Of a DNA stretch of 64,000 nt, positions 55,585-63,590 are shown one piece after another. The stretch spans positions 2,294,001 to 2,358,000 of the forward strand of contig NZ_CP060587.1 in the NCBI RefSeq assembly GCF_014334735.1, written 5' to 3'. The notes under the pieces are model-generated. The model ran no database searches, had not been told where the DNA came from, and saw only the letters and a program-made list of their open reading frames with translations. The DNA comes from Aeromicrobium senzhongii. GTDB lineage: Bacteria; Actinomycetota; Actinomycetes; Propionibacteriales; Nocardioidaceae. A program made the position numbers and the translations under genes. Numbering within the stretch: the first letter of the stretch is position 1; each line of letters begins with the position of its first letter.

Positions 55585-56220
55585 GTGACCCAGACCCCAG
55601 AGGCCCGGCCCCGCGCGGGGCGTCTTCCCCGTACCGCGCGTCGGGCCCAGTTGCTGGACGTCGCGCTCGACGTCTTCGTCGAGCAGGGCTACCACTCCGC
55701 CTCGATGGACGAGATCGCCGAGCGCGCCGGAGTCTCCAAGCCCGTGCTCTACCAGCACTTCCCCGGCAAGCTCGACCTGTACACCGCTCTGGTCTCCAGC
55801 GCGGTCGACACGGTGATCGAGGGCGTGCGGTCGGCGCTCGCGTCGACGCAGGACAACTCCGAGCGCGTCCAGGCCACCATGCGCCTGTGGTACGACTGCG
55901 TCGCCAACCAGGAGAAGGCGTTCCGCCTCGTCTTCGAGTCGGACCTGACCAGCGACCCCGAGGTCAGCGGTCTGGTCGACCGAGTCACCTCCGAGTCCGC
56001 CGCCGCCATCGCCGAGGTCATCGTCGAGGACACCGGCCTGTCGCGCGGCGCCGCCGAACTGCTGGCCGCCGGCCTCGTCGGCATGGGCCACGTGGGCGCC
56101 CGCGCCTGGCTGTCCGGTGCCTCCGGCCTCACCCGTGACGACGCCGTCACCCTCGCCTCGACACTCGCCTGGCGTGGGATCGGCGGGTTCCCCAAGCCCA
56201 CCAACGAAGGAGATGAGTGA
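55585..56220 (+). CDS. TetR family transcriptional regulator
   Basis: A 211-residue TetR (Rv3208 type). DNA-binding region: ARRAQLLDVALDVFVEQGYH, then IAERAGVSKPVLYQHFPGK. Leaderless GTG start. The stop overlaps the GTG of the DUF3107 gene, a pairing also seen in mycobacteria (Rv3208-Rv3208A). Target genes unknown; divergent moeZ is a candidate. Confidence 0.9.
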   Translation: MTQTPEARPRAGRLPRTARRAQLLDVALDVFVEQGYHSASMDEIAERAGVSKPVLYQHFPGKLDLYTALVSSAVDTVIEGVRSALASTQDNSERVQATMRLWYDCVANQEKAFRLVFESDLTSDPEVSGLVDRVTSESAAAIAEVIVEDTGLSRGAAELLAAGLVGMGHVGARAWLSGASGLTRDDAVTLASTLAWRGIGGFPKPTNEGDE

Positions 56221-56453
56221 CCGTGGAGGTCAAGATCGGCGTCCAGAACGCCGCCCGTGAACTGTCCGTCGAGACCAACGCCGAGCCGGACACCGTGCTC
56301 GCGACGCTGAACCAGGCGCTGAAGGACGACTCGCTGTTCACCGTCACCGACAGCAAGGGCCACACCGTGGCCGTCCCGGCCGACAAGGTCGCCTACCTGT
56401 ACTTCAACGCCGACAGCGGCCGCAAGGTCGGCTTCGGTCTGACCAGCGCCTGA
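56217..56453 (+). CDS. DUF3107 family small protein
   Basis: A 78-residue protein (TB9.4/Rv3208A type): VEVKIGVQNAARELSVET, then LKDDSLFTVTDSKG, and VPADKVAYLYF. A small alpha/beta fold of unknown function, always next to this TetR. The GTG overlaps the TetR stop, with AAGGAG ahead. Confidence 0.9.
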   Translation: MTVEVKIGVQNAARELSVETNAEPDTVLATLNQALKDDSLFTVTDSKGHTVAVPADKVAYLYFNADSGRKVGFGLTSA

Positions 56454-56465
56454 CCCCAGGCCCGT

Positions 56466-56530
56466 CCGAGATCTGCTCCTGATCTCACCTTCGCGCGGCG
56501 CGCAGAGGTGAGATCAGGAGCATTTCTCGT
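56466..56530. repeat. Palindromic repeat element, copy 2 (between convergent genes)
   Basis: The left arm at 56468-56490 (GAGATCTGCTCC…CTCACCT) pairs with 56506-56528 (AGGTGAG…GGAGCATTTCTC) at 21 of 23 positions. Base composition and plan match the copy at 43236-43320. It lies between the DUF3107 and ferritin-like genes and probably terminates both. Confidence 0.7.
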
Positions 56531-56541
56531 CTCTGCTGGCC

Positions 56542-57240
56542 TCAGGCGTCGAGGCCGAGGCGCGCCATGCGTTCGGTGTGCGCGTCGGTGATGCGGGCGA
56601 ACATGCGCCCGATGGAGGCGAGGTCGAACCCGCCGGGGCGGTCGGCGGCACCCACGACGACGGCCGTCAGGACGTCGCGCTCCGCGACGACCATCTGGGC
56701 CTGGCTGAGCGCCTCGCCCATCAGCCGGCGGCCCCACAGCGCGAGCCGTCCGCCGACGCGCGGATCGGCCGCGATGGCCTCGCGCACCTGGTCGACGACG
56801 AACTCGCTGTTGCCGGTCTGGCTCATCGTCTCCAGCACGAGCTGGCGGGTGTCGGCGTCGAGGAAGGCCGCGATCTCGCGGTAGAAGTCGGCGGCGAGCC
56901 CGTCGCCGACGTAGGCCTTCAGCAGGCCCTCGAGCCAGTCGGACGGCTCGGTCCGGTCATGGAAGCGGGCGAAGGTCGCGCGGAACGACTCCATCACCGC
57001 GTAGGGGTCCTCCCCCAGCTCGATGAGGCGGTCGCGCAGCTGGACGAAGTGGCTCCACTCGGCGGCAGCCATCGTCAGCAACGAGACCTTGGTGGACAGG
57101 TCGGGCGCGTCCTGGGAGTCCTGGTTGAGCTGCTCGACCGCGCTGAGCTCGCCGTAACTCAGCAGGGCCAGCAGCTCGACCACGCCGGCTCGGTAGTCGG
57201 GATCGTCCAGGGGGCCGCCGGTCGTCGGGTCGGAGGTCAT
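56542..57240 (-). CDS. Ferritin-like fold protein
   Basis: A 232-residue helical protein (Rv3210c type, tRNA-hydroxylase-like ferritin fold). Metal-ligand-like residues can be seen in YGELSAVEQLNQDS, MAAAEWSHFVQLRDRL and ADFYREIAAFLD, but a di-iron centre is not proven. ATG at 57240 with TACAGT 7 nt upstream. It ends beside the palindromic repeat and is divergent from the DEAD-box helicase. Confidence 0.87.
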   Translation of the reverse strand: MTSDPTTGGPLDDPDYRAGVVELLALLSYGELSAVEQLNQDSQDAPDLSTKVSLLTMAAAEWSHFVQLRDRLIELGEDPYAVMESFRATFARFHDRTEPSDWLEGLLKAYVGDGLAADFYREIAAFLDADTRQLVLETMSQTGNSEFVVDQVREAIAADPRVGGRLALWGRRLMGEALSQAQMVVAERDVLTAVVVGAADRPGGFDLASIGRMFARITDAHTERMARLGLDA

Positions 57241-57247
57241 GACCGGG

Positions 57248-57253
57248 ACTGTA
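57248..57253 (-). promoter_or_regulatory. -10 element of the ferritin-like gene
   Basis: Minus-strand TACAGT, 7 nt before the ATG at 57240; leaderless layout. Confidence 0.5.
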
Positions 57254-57286
57254 GCGCGGCGATACTCCGCAACAAGGCCCGGAGCG

Positions 57287-57327
57287 ATAGACTGGCGGGG
57301 TATTCGCCGATCCTGCCTCGCAGGATC
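57287..57327 (+). promoter_or_regulatory. Promoter -10 and leader hairpin of the DEAD-box helicase gene
   Basis: TAGACT (57287-57292) is a likely -10, giving a leader of roughly 85 nt. The leader contains the perfect hairpin GATCCTG-N5-CAGGATC (57309-57327). RNA helicase genes are often controlled through their leaders, so this may matter. Confidence 0.4.
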
Positions 57328-57384
57328 CCAGCCATTTCCGAGATCCGCTGACAGTAGATCGCACACAGAAACCAGAGCAGACCC

Positions 57385-58863
57385 CTGACTACCTTCACTG
57401 AACTGGGCGTCATGCCCGAGATCGTCGACGCCCTCACCGACAAGGGCATCATCGAGGCCTTCCCCATCCAGGAGATGACCCTCTCGGTCGCCCTGATGGG
57501 CACCGACCTCATCGGCCAGGCCCGCACGGGCACCGGCAAGACCCTGGCCTTCGCCATCCCGGTCATCCAGCGCACCGTCGCCCCGCACGACCCCGACTTC
57601 GACCAGCTGGCCGCCCCCGGCAAGCCGCAGGCACTCATCGTGGCCCCGACCCGCGAGCTGGCCATCCAGGTCGCCGGCGACGTCGCCACCGCGTCCAAGA
57701 ACCGCGGCACGCGCAACCTCACGATCTACGGCGGCGTCCCCTACGAGCCGCAGCTCGAGGCGCTCGAGTCCGGCGTCGACATCGTCGTCGGCACGCCCGG
57801 CCGCATCCTCGACCTGGTCAACCGCGGCGCGCTGGACATCAGCCACGTCAAGTCGCTCGTGCTGGACGAGGCCGACGAGATGCTCGACCTGGGCTTCCTG
57901 CCCGACGTCGAGTCGATCCTGGCCCGCACGCCCGAGACCCGCCAGACGATGCTGTTCAGCGCCACGATGCCGTCCTCGATCGTCACGCTGGCGCGCAAGC
58001 ACATGCACCACCCGATGAACATCCGTGCCGAGTCGGCCGAGTCCGGCCAGATGGTCCCGGCCACGAGCCAGTTCGTCTGGCAGGCGCACGACATGGACAA
58101 GCCCGAGGTCGTCGCCCGCATCCTGCAGGCCGACGACGTCGAGCGCGTGGTCATCTTCACGCGCACCAAGCGCCAGGCCCAGCGCGTGGCCGACGACCTG
58201 GCCGACCGCGGCTTCCCGGCCTCGCCGCTGCACGGCGACATGGCCCAGAAGGCCCGCGAGAAGGCGCTCGACGGCTTCCGCGAGGGCAAGGTCAGCATCC
58301 TGGTCGCCACCGACGTCGCCGCTCGCGGCATCGACGTCGCCAACATCAGCCACGTCATCAACTACACGTGCCCCGAGGACGACAAGACCTACGTGCACCG
58401 GATCGGCCGCACCGGCCGCGCCGGCGCATCGGGCATCGCCGTCACGTTCGTCGACTGGGCCGACCTGCAGCGCTGGAAGCTCATCAACAAGGCGCTCGAC
58501 CTGCCGTACGACGAGCCGATCGAGACCTACTCGACCTCGGACCACCTGTTCCAGGACATGGGCATCGACCGCAACGCCAAGGGACGGCTCAAGCCCGCGG
58601 CACCGAAGGAGCCCCGTACCGAGGGTGGCCGTGACGGCCAGAAGCGCGACGGCCGCAGCGGTGGCCGCGACCGCGACCGCAGCCGCAGCCGCGACGGCGG
58701 CTCGCGCCCCGCTGCCGGCTCGACCGAGAAGCAGACCGAGCGTCGCCCCCAGGCGTCGTCCGACGAGCAGGCCTCGGGCGAGGGCCAGGCCCGTCGCCGG
58801 CGCCGTCGTCGCACCCGTGGCGGCAAGCCCGCCGAGGGCGCTCCGCAGGCCGCGACCGACTGA
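57385..58863 (+). CDS. DEAD-box ATP-dependent RNA helicase
   Basis: A 492-residue helicase: Q-motif FPIQEMTLSVALMG, Walker A ARTGTGKT, VLDEADEMLDLGF, SATMP, DVAARGID and HRIGRTGRAG, then an Arg/Gly/Asp-rich tail (about 100 residues, RDRDRSRSRDGGSRP). It matches Rv3211 (RhlE) by position. Homologs usually begin with a TTF-ELGV segment. The CTG at 57385 is the only codon that restores it (LTTFTELGVMPE), because no ATG/GTG/TTG exists between the upstream stop and there. The ATG at 57412 is the conservative alternative. Confidence 0.88.
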   Translation: MTTFTELGVMPEIVDALTDKGIIEAFPIQEMTLSVALMGTDLIGQARTGTGKTLAFAIPVIQRTVAPHDPDFDQLAAPGKPQALIVAPTRELAIQVAGDVATASKNRGTRNLTIYGGVPYEPQLEALESGVDIVVGTPGRILDLVNRGALDISHVKSLVLDEADEMLDLGFLPDVESILARTPETRQTMLFSATMPSSIVTLARKHMHHPMNIRAESAESGQMVPATSQFVWQAHDMDKPEVVARILQADDVERVVIFTRTKRQAQRVADDLADRGFPASPLHGDMAQKAREKALDGFREGKVSILVATDVAARGIDVANISHVINYTCPEDDKTYVHRIGRTGRAGASGIAVTFVDWADLQRWKLINKALDLPYDEPIETYSTSDHLFQDMGIDRNAKGRLKPAAPKEPRTEGGRDGQKRDGRSGGRDRDRSRSRDGGSRPAAGSTEKQTERRPQASSDEQASGEGQARRRRRRRTRGGKPAEGAPQAATD

Positions 58864-58887
58864 TCGACCCTCAGGCCGACCGTCGTC

Positions 58888-59541
58888 TCACGCCGTGACG
58901 ACGACGGTCGTGCCGTCCGGCGCCCAGTGCCACAGGTACTTGGCGTCGGACTTCTTCTGCCGGACGCACCCGGCCGACAAGGGCTGGCCGAGCTGCTCGA
59001 CGGTCTGCTCGGGCTTGCCGTTGTTGTAGACCGGGATCGAGTGGAACCCGATGGGCTCGCTGAATCCCGTCGCGAAGCGCACGAAGTACTCCATTGAACC
59101 GGTGTAGTCGAAGCTCGTGGCGTGCCGCTGACGCGACTGCACCGCGTACGTGCCGGTCTTGAGGTTGTCGAACCGGCTGCCCGAGACCAGGTACGTCCGG
59201 TCGACGGTCCCGTCCGCCTCGATCAGCCACACCCGCTGGTCCGACTGGTCGAACACGATGCGGCGGCCCGTGCCGGAGTTCGCCGGCGGGGCGGGATCGG
59301 CCTGCGCGGCGGCAGCCTTCTTCGGGGGCGCCGGTGTCGGCGTGGTCGGCGCCGTCGTGGCCGCGGCGACCGTGGGCAGCACGGCCTCGGCGACGGCGGC
59401 GCCCGTCCGGGTCTGGGTCGCGGCGGCGTCGGTCTCGGGCAGAACGAGCGAGACGACGGCGACGCTGGCGGTCAGCACGAGCGCACCGGCCAGTGCGGTC
59501 ACCCGGCCGAGTCGCAGGCGGGTCGGGGGCGGGGAAGCCAT
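58888..59541 (-). CDS. L,D-transpeptidase (YkuD domain) family protein
   Basis: A 217-residue exported protein: one N-terminal hydrophobic segment (ALAGALVLTASVAVVSLVL), an Ala/Thr/Pro-rich linker, then a YkuD-type domain with IGFHSIP and LSAGCVRQ, the catalytic His-(S/A)GCVR arrangement (the usual SHGC is SAGC here). It should form or exchange 3-3 peptidoglycan cross-links. The ATG at 59541 has TACCGT 7 nt upstream; an in-frame ATG at 59634 overlaps the parA stop and is the alternative. Confidence 0.8.
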   Translation of the reverse strand: MASPPPTRLRLGRVTALAGALVLTASVAVVSLVLPETDAAATQTRTGAAVAEAVLPTVAAATTAPTTPTPAPPKKAAAAQADPAPPANSGTGRRIVFDQSDQRVWLIEADGTVDRTYLVSGSRFDNLKTGTYAVQSRQRHATSFDYTGSMEYFVRFATGFSEPIGFHSIPVYNNGKPEQTVEQLGQPLSAGCVRQKKSDAKYLWHWAPDGTTVVVTA

Positions 59542-59548
59542 GTCCTCC

Positions 59549-59554
59549 ACGGTA
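59549..59554 (-). promoter_or_regulatory. -10 element of the L,D-transpeptidase gene
   Basis: Minus-strand TACCGT, 7 nt before the ATG at 59541. It argues for this start rather than the ATG at 59634. Confidence 0.5.
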
Positions 59555-59630
59555 GGCGCCACCCGGCGGCGATGGCCGACTTCGCGGGGCGTGCGCGTGG
59601 CGGACCCGCCGTCGCTCGGTCCCTGAGCCG

Positions 59631-60389
59631 TCATCGGCCCGCCATCAGCACGCGGGCGACGTCGCGATAGGCCTCGGCGCCCTTGTGCGAGCGCGCCGTG
59701 CTGAGGATCGTGCGGCCAATCGCCGGCGCCTCCGCGAAACGGATCGTCTTGGGGATCGGCGGATCGATGACCTCGAGGTCATAGGTCTCGCTGATCGCGG
59801 CCAGCACGTTGCGCGCATGGGCGGTGCGGCCGTCGTACATCGTGGCCAGGACCCCGCGGATGACGAGGTCGGGGTTGGTGAACCGGCGCACGTCGTGGAT
59901 CGTGTCGAGCAGCTGGCCGACGCCACGGTGCGACAGGGTCTCGGCCTGCAGGGGAATGAGCACCTCGTCGGCGGCCGACAGGGCGCCGACGGTCAGCACG
60001 CCGAGCGCGGGCGGGCAGTCCAGCACGATCCAGTCGTACTCGTCGGCGATCTTGGCCAGGGCCACCCGCAGCCGCTGCTCACGGCCCGTGCGGCTGATCA
60101 GGTTCTCCTCTGCCTCGGCCAGCGCGACGTTCGCCGGCAGCAGGTCGAGCCCTTCCTCGGAGGTCACGAGCGCGTCGCGCACGACGGCCTTGCCCAGCAG
60201 CACCTCGGCCACCGTGACCTCGAGCTCTTCAGGGTCGATCCCGAGCGAGAACGTCAGGCTGCCCTGGGGGTCCAGGTCGACCAGCAGCACCCGCTGCCCC
60301 GCCTGGGCCAGAGCGGCCCCGATCGACGCGACGCTGGTGGTCTTGGCGACGCCGCCCTTCTGGTTGGCCAGGGCGAGGGTGGTGGTCAC
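59631..60389 (-). CDS. ParA family ATPase
   Basis: A 252-residue ParA/Soj-type protein: deviant Walker A KGGVAKTTSVAS at residues 11-22, VDLDPQGSLTFSLG, and DWIVLDCPPALG. No ParB gene or parS site is close, so it may act in positioning something other than the chromosome; Rv3213c holds the same place in mycobacteria. GTG start with CACAAT 6 nt upstream. Confidence 0.9.
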   Translation of the reverse strand: MTTTLALANQKGGVAKTTSVASIGAALAQAGQRVLLVDLDPQGSLTFSLGIDPEELEVTVAEVLLGKAVVRDALVTSEEGLDLLPANVALAEAEENLISRTGREQRLRVALAKIADEYDWIVLDCPPALGVLTVGALSAADEVLIPLQAETLSHRGVGQLLDTIHDVRRFTNPDLVIRGVLATMYDGRTAHARNVLAAISETYDLEVIDPPIPKTIRFAEAPAIGRTILSTARSHKGAEAYRDVARVLMAGR

Positions 60390-60395
60390 GCCGAC

Positions 60396-60401
60396 ATTGT
60401 G
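60396..60401 (-). promoter_or_regulatory. -10 element of the parA-like gene
   Basis: Minus-strand CACAAT, 6 nt before the GTG at 60389. Confidence 0.4.
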
Positions 60402-60509
60402 CCACCGACCGGGGCGCGGCAGCAGGCCTCGACGAGCGGCTCCGGTGAGATCACCGCCACGCTCCCGCGCGAGGGGAGCCTCCCGAGCGGCGGGCCGTCA
60501 TGGAACTGG

Positions 60510-60515
60510 CATGCT
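60510..60515 (+). promoter_or_regulatory. -10 element of the SDR gene at 60522
   Basis: CATGCT, 6 nt before the ATG at 60522; leaderless layout. Confidence 0.4.
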
Positions 60516-60521
60516 GGCCCC

Positions 60522-61280
60522 ATGACCCGCACGGCCCTGATCACCGGCGCCACCGCCGGCATCGGCAACGCGTTCGCCCGGCAGCTGGCGCGACGGGGAA
60601 CGAACCTCGTCATCGTCGCCCGCGACACCCAGCGTCTCGAACAGTTGGCCTCCGACCTGTCGACGACCCACAGGGTCGACGTCGAGGTCGTCACCGCGGA
60701 CCTCGCGACGTCCGAGGGCATGGACCGCGTCGCCGATCGACTCTCGGAGTCCGGGCGCCCCATCGACCTGCTGGTCAACAACGCCGGCGCCTCCCTCGCG
60801 GGCTGGTTCGGCACCACGGCCATCGCCGACGAGGACCGTCAGCTCGACCTGCTGGTGCGCGCGCCGATGCACCTCATGGACGCCGCCATCAAGTCGATGT
60901 CCGGACGCGGACGCGGCGGGATCATCAACGTCGCCAGCGTCGCGGCGTTCACGCCGCGTGGCGCGTACTCGGCGCACAAGGCGTGGCTGGTGAACATCTC
61001 GCAGTGGGCCAACTGGCACTACGCCGACGTCGGCATCACCGTGCAGGCCCTGTGCCCCGGGTTCACGCGCACCGAGTTCCACCAGCGCATGGGCGCCGAG
61101 ATCGACAGCGTCCCCCGCTGGATGTGGCTCAAGGCCGACGCGGTCGTCAAGGGCTCGCTGCGCGACCTCGAGCGCGGCAAGGCCGTCTCGGTCCCCTCGC
61201 TGCGGTACAAGGTCCTCACCTCGATCGCCCGCCATGCCCCGACCAGCGTCGTGGCGAACGTCGCGAAGCGTGGTCGGTGA
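60522..61280 (+). CDS. Short-chain dehydrogenase/reductase
   Basis: A 252-residue SDR of the DltE/YdfG-like group: TGATAGIGNAFARQLARRG at residues 8-26, NNAGASLAGW, VASVAAFTPRGAYSAHKAWL with the Ser/Tyr/Lys set, and CPGFTRTEF. Substrate unknown. The alpha/beta hydrolase gene starts 8 nt after its stop and is probably cotranscribed. Confidence 0.9.
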   Translation: MTRTALITGATAGIGNAFARQLARRGTNLVIVARDTQRLEQLASDLSTTHRVDVEVVTADLATSEGMDRVADRLSESGRPIDLLVNNAGASLAGWFGTTAIADEDRQLDLLVRAPMHLMDAAIKSMSGRGRGGIINVASVAAFTPRGAYSAHKAWLVNISQWANWHYADVGITVQALCPGFTRTEFHQRMGAEIDSVPRWMWLKADAVVKGSLRDLERGKAVSVPSLRYKVLTSIARHAPTSVVANVAKRGR

Positions 61281-61287
61281 GGCAGGA

Positions 61288-62121
61288 GTGAGCGTTCCCA
61301 GGACCCTCGAGATCCCGGAGGGCGTGGAGGTCACCCGCGTCCTCACGGCCCGCAGCGAACACGCCGTGCACCGGATCAGCGCGGCCGGCGAGCGCGTGGG
61401 CTCGATCCTGCTCGTACCCGGCTGGACCGGCAGCAAGGAGGACTTCACCCCCGTCCTGCCGTTGCTGGCCGACCTGGGCTTCGACGTCGTGACCTTCGAC
61501 CAGCGGGGCCAGTACGAGTCCCCCGGCGACGTCGAGGACGACTACTCGCTCGAGGGCCTGGCCGAGGACGCGCTGGCCCTGGCCGACGTCACGATCCAGG
61601 ACGAGCGCTTCCACCTGCTCGGCCACTCGTTCGGCGGCCTCGTGGCGCAGACGCTCACCATCGGGCATCCCGATCGCATCCGGACACTCAGCCTCCTGTG
61701 CACCGGCCCCGGAGCGCTCGGCGACACCCCGACCCGGCCCCTCCAGCGCCTGGTCACCGCGATCGGCAAGGTGCCGCTGCTGCAAATCCACGAGCTGCGC
61801 GAGCAGGGCATCAAGCGCCCCGCCCAGATCACCGCGTTCCTGGCGAAGCGGTTCACGGCCAACGCCCCCGCCTCGCTCAAGGCGATGACCCAGCACCTGC
61901 TGGACGCCGAGGACCGCGTGGACGAGGTCGCGGCCACCGGGGTCCCGTGCTGGGTCGCCCGCGGCGAGACCGACGACGCGTGGCCGCATGAGGTCCAGGC
62001 CGAGATGGCCCGCCGGCTCGGCACCGAGATCGTGATCCTGCCGTCGGCGGCCCACTCCCCCGGCGTCGAGGCTCCCGAGGAGCTCGTCGACGACTGGCGC
62101 GGCTTCCTGCTGGCCCACTGA
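61288..62121 (+). CDS. Alpha/beta hydrolase
   Basis: A 277-residue hydrolase: LLVPGWTGSKEDF (oxyanion region), DQRGQYESPG, nucleophile elbow GHSFGG, and late His in PSAAHSPGVEAPEE. The substrate is not evident. I chose the GTG at 61288 because GAGG lies 5 nt before it; it is 7 nt from the SDR stop. It converges with a TetR gene. Confidence 0.85.
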   Translation: MSVPRTLEIPEGVEVTRVLTARSEHAVHRISAAGERVGSILLVPGWTGSKEDFTPVLPLLADLGFDVVTFDQRGQYESPGDVEDDYSLEGLAEDALALADVTIQDERFHLLGHSFGGLVAQTLTIGHPDRIRTLSLLCTGPGALGDTPTRPLQRLVTAIGKVPLLQIHELREQGIKRPAQITAFLAKRFTANAPASLKAMTQHLLDAEDRVDEVAATGVPCWVARGETDDAWPHEVQAEMARRLGTEIVILPSAAHSPGVEAPEELVDDWRGFLLAH

Positions 62122-62135
62122 GGCGCTGACGCGAC

Positions 62136-62777
62136 TCAGCGCGTGCGGGTCCGGCGCAGCGTGCCGGAGACGGCGCGGCGCGCCACCGGGCCCAGACCGT
62201 CGAGTGCTCGCGCCATCGCGGCGACGGCGTCGAACGAGCGGTCGGAGTCGGCCTCGGTGCGCACCGGATCGGTCAGCTCGAACCCGATGAACGCGGCCAT
62301 CAGCAGGTCGGTGAACGCCTCGGGGTCGATCACGCCCTCGAAGGGTGAGCCCTTGACGAGCAGCCGCGACGCGACTCCGCTGAGCGGCTCGCGCCACAGC
62401 AGCAGCGCGTCCCGGGCGGCGCGGCCGATGCCGGGATCGGACTGGGCCATCACCAGCGCCTGGCCGAGCACCGAGACGTGCCCGGCTCCGCGCTCCGCCT
62501 CCTGGACGTCGCGGGCCAGCTGCACGAGGTCACCGTAGGACTGTGCCTGCTCGAAGCGCTCCCGGTGCAGTTCGACGCGCTCCCGCGTGGCGGTGACGCA
62601 GGCCTGCGCGACCAGGTCGGTGACCGAGCCGAAGTGGTAGAAGACCAGACCCTGGGCCAGCCCGGCGCGCTGCGACACCGACCGGGCCGAGACAGCGGTG
62701 ATCCCGTCGGAGGTCATGACCTCGATCGTCGCCTCGACGAGGCGGCGCTTGGACTCCTCGGCTGACTTCGGCGGCAC
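62136..62777 (-). CDS. TetR family transcriptional regulator
   Basis: A 213-residue TetR: N-terminal helix-turn-helix ESKRRLVEATIEVMTSDGIT, then SVSQRAGLAQGLVFYHFGSV. GTG start with CATACT 7 nt upstream. It lies just 5 nt downstream of the four-helix membrane protein gene on the same strand, whose promoter carries a perfect inverted repeat; the TetR is a candidate for binding it. Confidence 0.87.
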   Translation of the reverse strand: MPPKSAEESKRRLVEATIEVMTSDGITAVSARSVSQRAGLAQGLVFYHFGSVTDLVAQACVTATRERVELHRERFEQAQSYGDLVQLARDVQEAERGAGHVSVLGQALVMAQSDPGIGRAARDALLLWREPLSGVASRLLVKGSPFEGVIDPEAFTDLLMAAFIGFELTDPVRTEADSDRSFDAVAAMARALDGLGPVARRAVSGTLRRTRTR

Positions 62778-62782
62778 GGGGT

Positions 62783-63259
62783 TCAGTATGTCGCTGCGTG
62801 CAGCGCGGTGCGGCGCAGGTGCGCCCGCCACGAGAGGCGCAGGACGATCCACATGCTCGCCCCGGACACCATCGCTGCGCCCGAGGCCCACCAGAACGCC
62901 TCGACGGGCCGGGCATCGAAGAGGCCCACCAGGACGAGCGCCTCGACCCACGCGACGGCGGTGACCAGTGCCACGACCACGGCGAGCGCCCGCCGGATCC
63001 CCCCACGGGCCACGAGCCGGGGCCAGAGCACCACGCTCAGGATGGTCGGCAGGACCCCCGCGAAGAGCCCCACGAAGACACCGAGCCACAGCCCGAACAC
63101 GGCCCAGACGACGACCAGCGCTCCCAGGACGTGCCACTCGAACGGGGACCCTCCCGCCACCTCGACGGCATAGGCGATCACGAGGCACCCGAGGGCGCAC
63201 ACACCGCCGGAGATCGTGGCGGCCCCCAAGCCGCAGAGGGTGATCTGGTCTCGCGTCAT
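62783..63259 (-). CDS. Membrane protein of unknown function (four helices)
   Basis: A 158-residue membrane protein I do not recognise. Hydrophobic segments: ISGGVCALGCLVIAYAVEVA, VLGALVVVWAVFGLWLGVFV (running into a further stretch), ALAVVVALVTAVAWVEALVL and AAMVSGASMWIVLRLS. Two adjacent ATGs (63262, 63259); the second has AAGGG at better distance. Upstream is the perfect inverted repeat 63271-63296. Confidence 0.65.
   Translation of the reverse strand: MTRDQITLCGLGAATISGGVCALGCLVIAYAVEVAGGSPFEWHVLGALVVVWAVFGLWLGVFVGLFAGVLPTILSVVLWPRLVARGGIRRALAVVVALVTAVAWVEALVLVGLFDARPVEAFWWASGAAMVSGASMWIVLRLSWRAHLRRTALHAATY
62785..62790 (-). promoter_or_regulatory. -10 element of the TetR gene
   Basis: Minus-strand CATACT, 7 nt before the GTG at 62777, overlapping the end of the upstream gene. 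Confidence 0.45.
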
Positions 63260-63270
63260 CATCTGCCCTT

Positions 63271-63303
63271 CGTTCTTGAGCACACGCTCAAGAACGAAGA
63301 TAG
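63271..63303 (-). promoter_or_regulatory. Operator and promoter of the membrane protein gene
   Basis: CGTTCTTGAGC-N4-GCTCAAGAACG (63271-63296) is a perfect 11-bp inverted repeat. Minus-strand TATCTT at 63298-63303 is a likely -10, so the repeat covers the transcription start. This is the arrangement of a TetR- or ArsR-type repressor site. Confidence 0.6.
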
Positions 63304-63305
63304 CA

Positions 63306-63590
63306 CTACCCGACGATCGCGCGCAGCGCTGCGACGTGATCGCGGTAGGCCTTCTTCCCGGCCTTGGTGAACGCGGCCCAGGAGCGCACGCGCCCCTCAC
63401 GCGCGCCCTTCGACACCTTGACGTACCCGGCGTCCTCCAGCGCCTTGACCTGCTTGCTGAGCACCGACTCGCTGACGCCGAGCCCGTCGCGCAGGAGTGC
63501 GAACTCGACCTTGTCGACGGTGTCCAACATCGCGCAGATCTGGAGCCGGTGCGGTGCGTGGATCAGCGGATCGAAGGTGCCCGCACTCAC
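63306..63590 (-). CDS. Small winged-helix transcriptional regulator
   Basis: A 94-residue winged-helix protein (ArsR/MarR-like, single domain): HRLQICAMLDTVDKVEFALL, then GVSESVLSKQVKALEDAGYV and the wing KGAREGRVRSWAAFT. No metal-binding cysteines. The GTG overlaps the stop of the upstream membrane protein gene. The inverted repeat at 63271-63296 is 10 bp beyond its stop, so it may regulate the membrane protein gene or its own operon. Confidence 0.82.
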   Translation of the reverse strand: MSAGTFDPLIHAPHRLQICAMLDTVDKVEFALLRDGLGVSESVLSKQVKALEDAGYVKVSKGAREGRVRSWAAFTKAGKKAYRDHVAALRAIVG

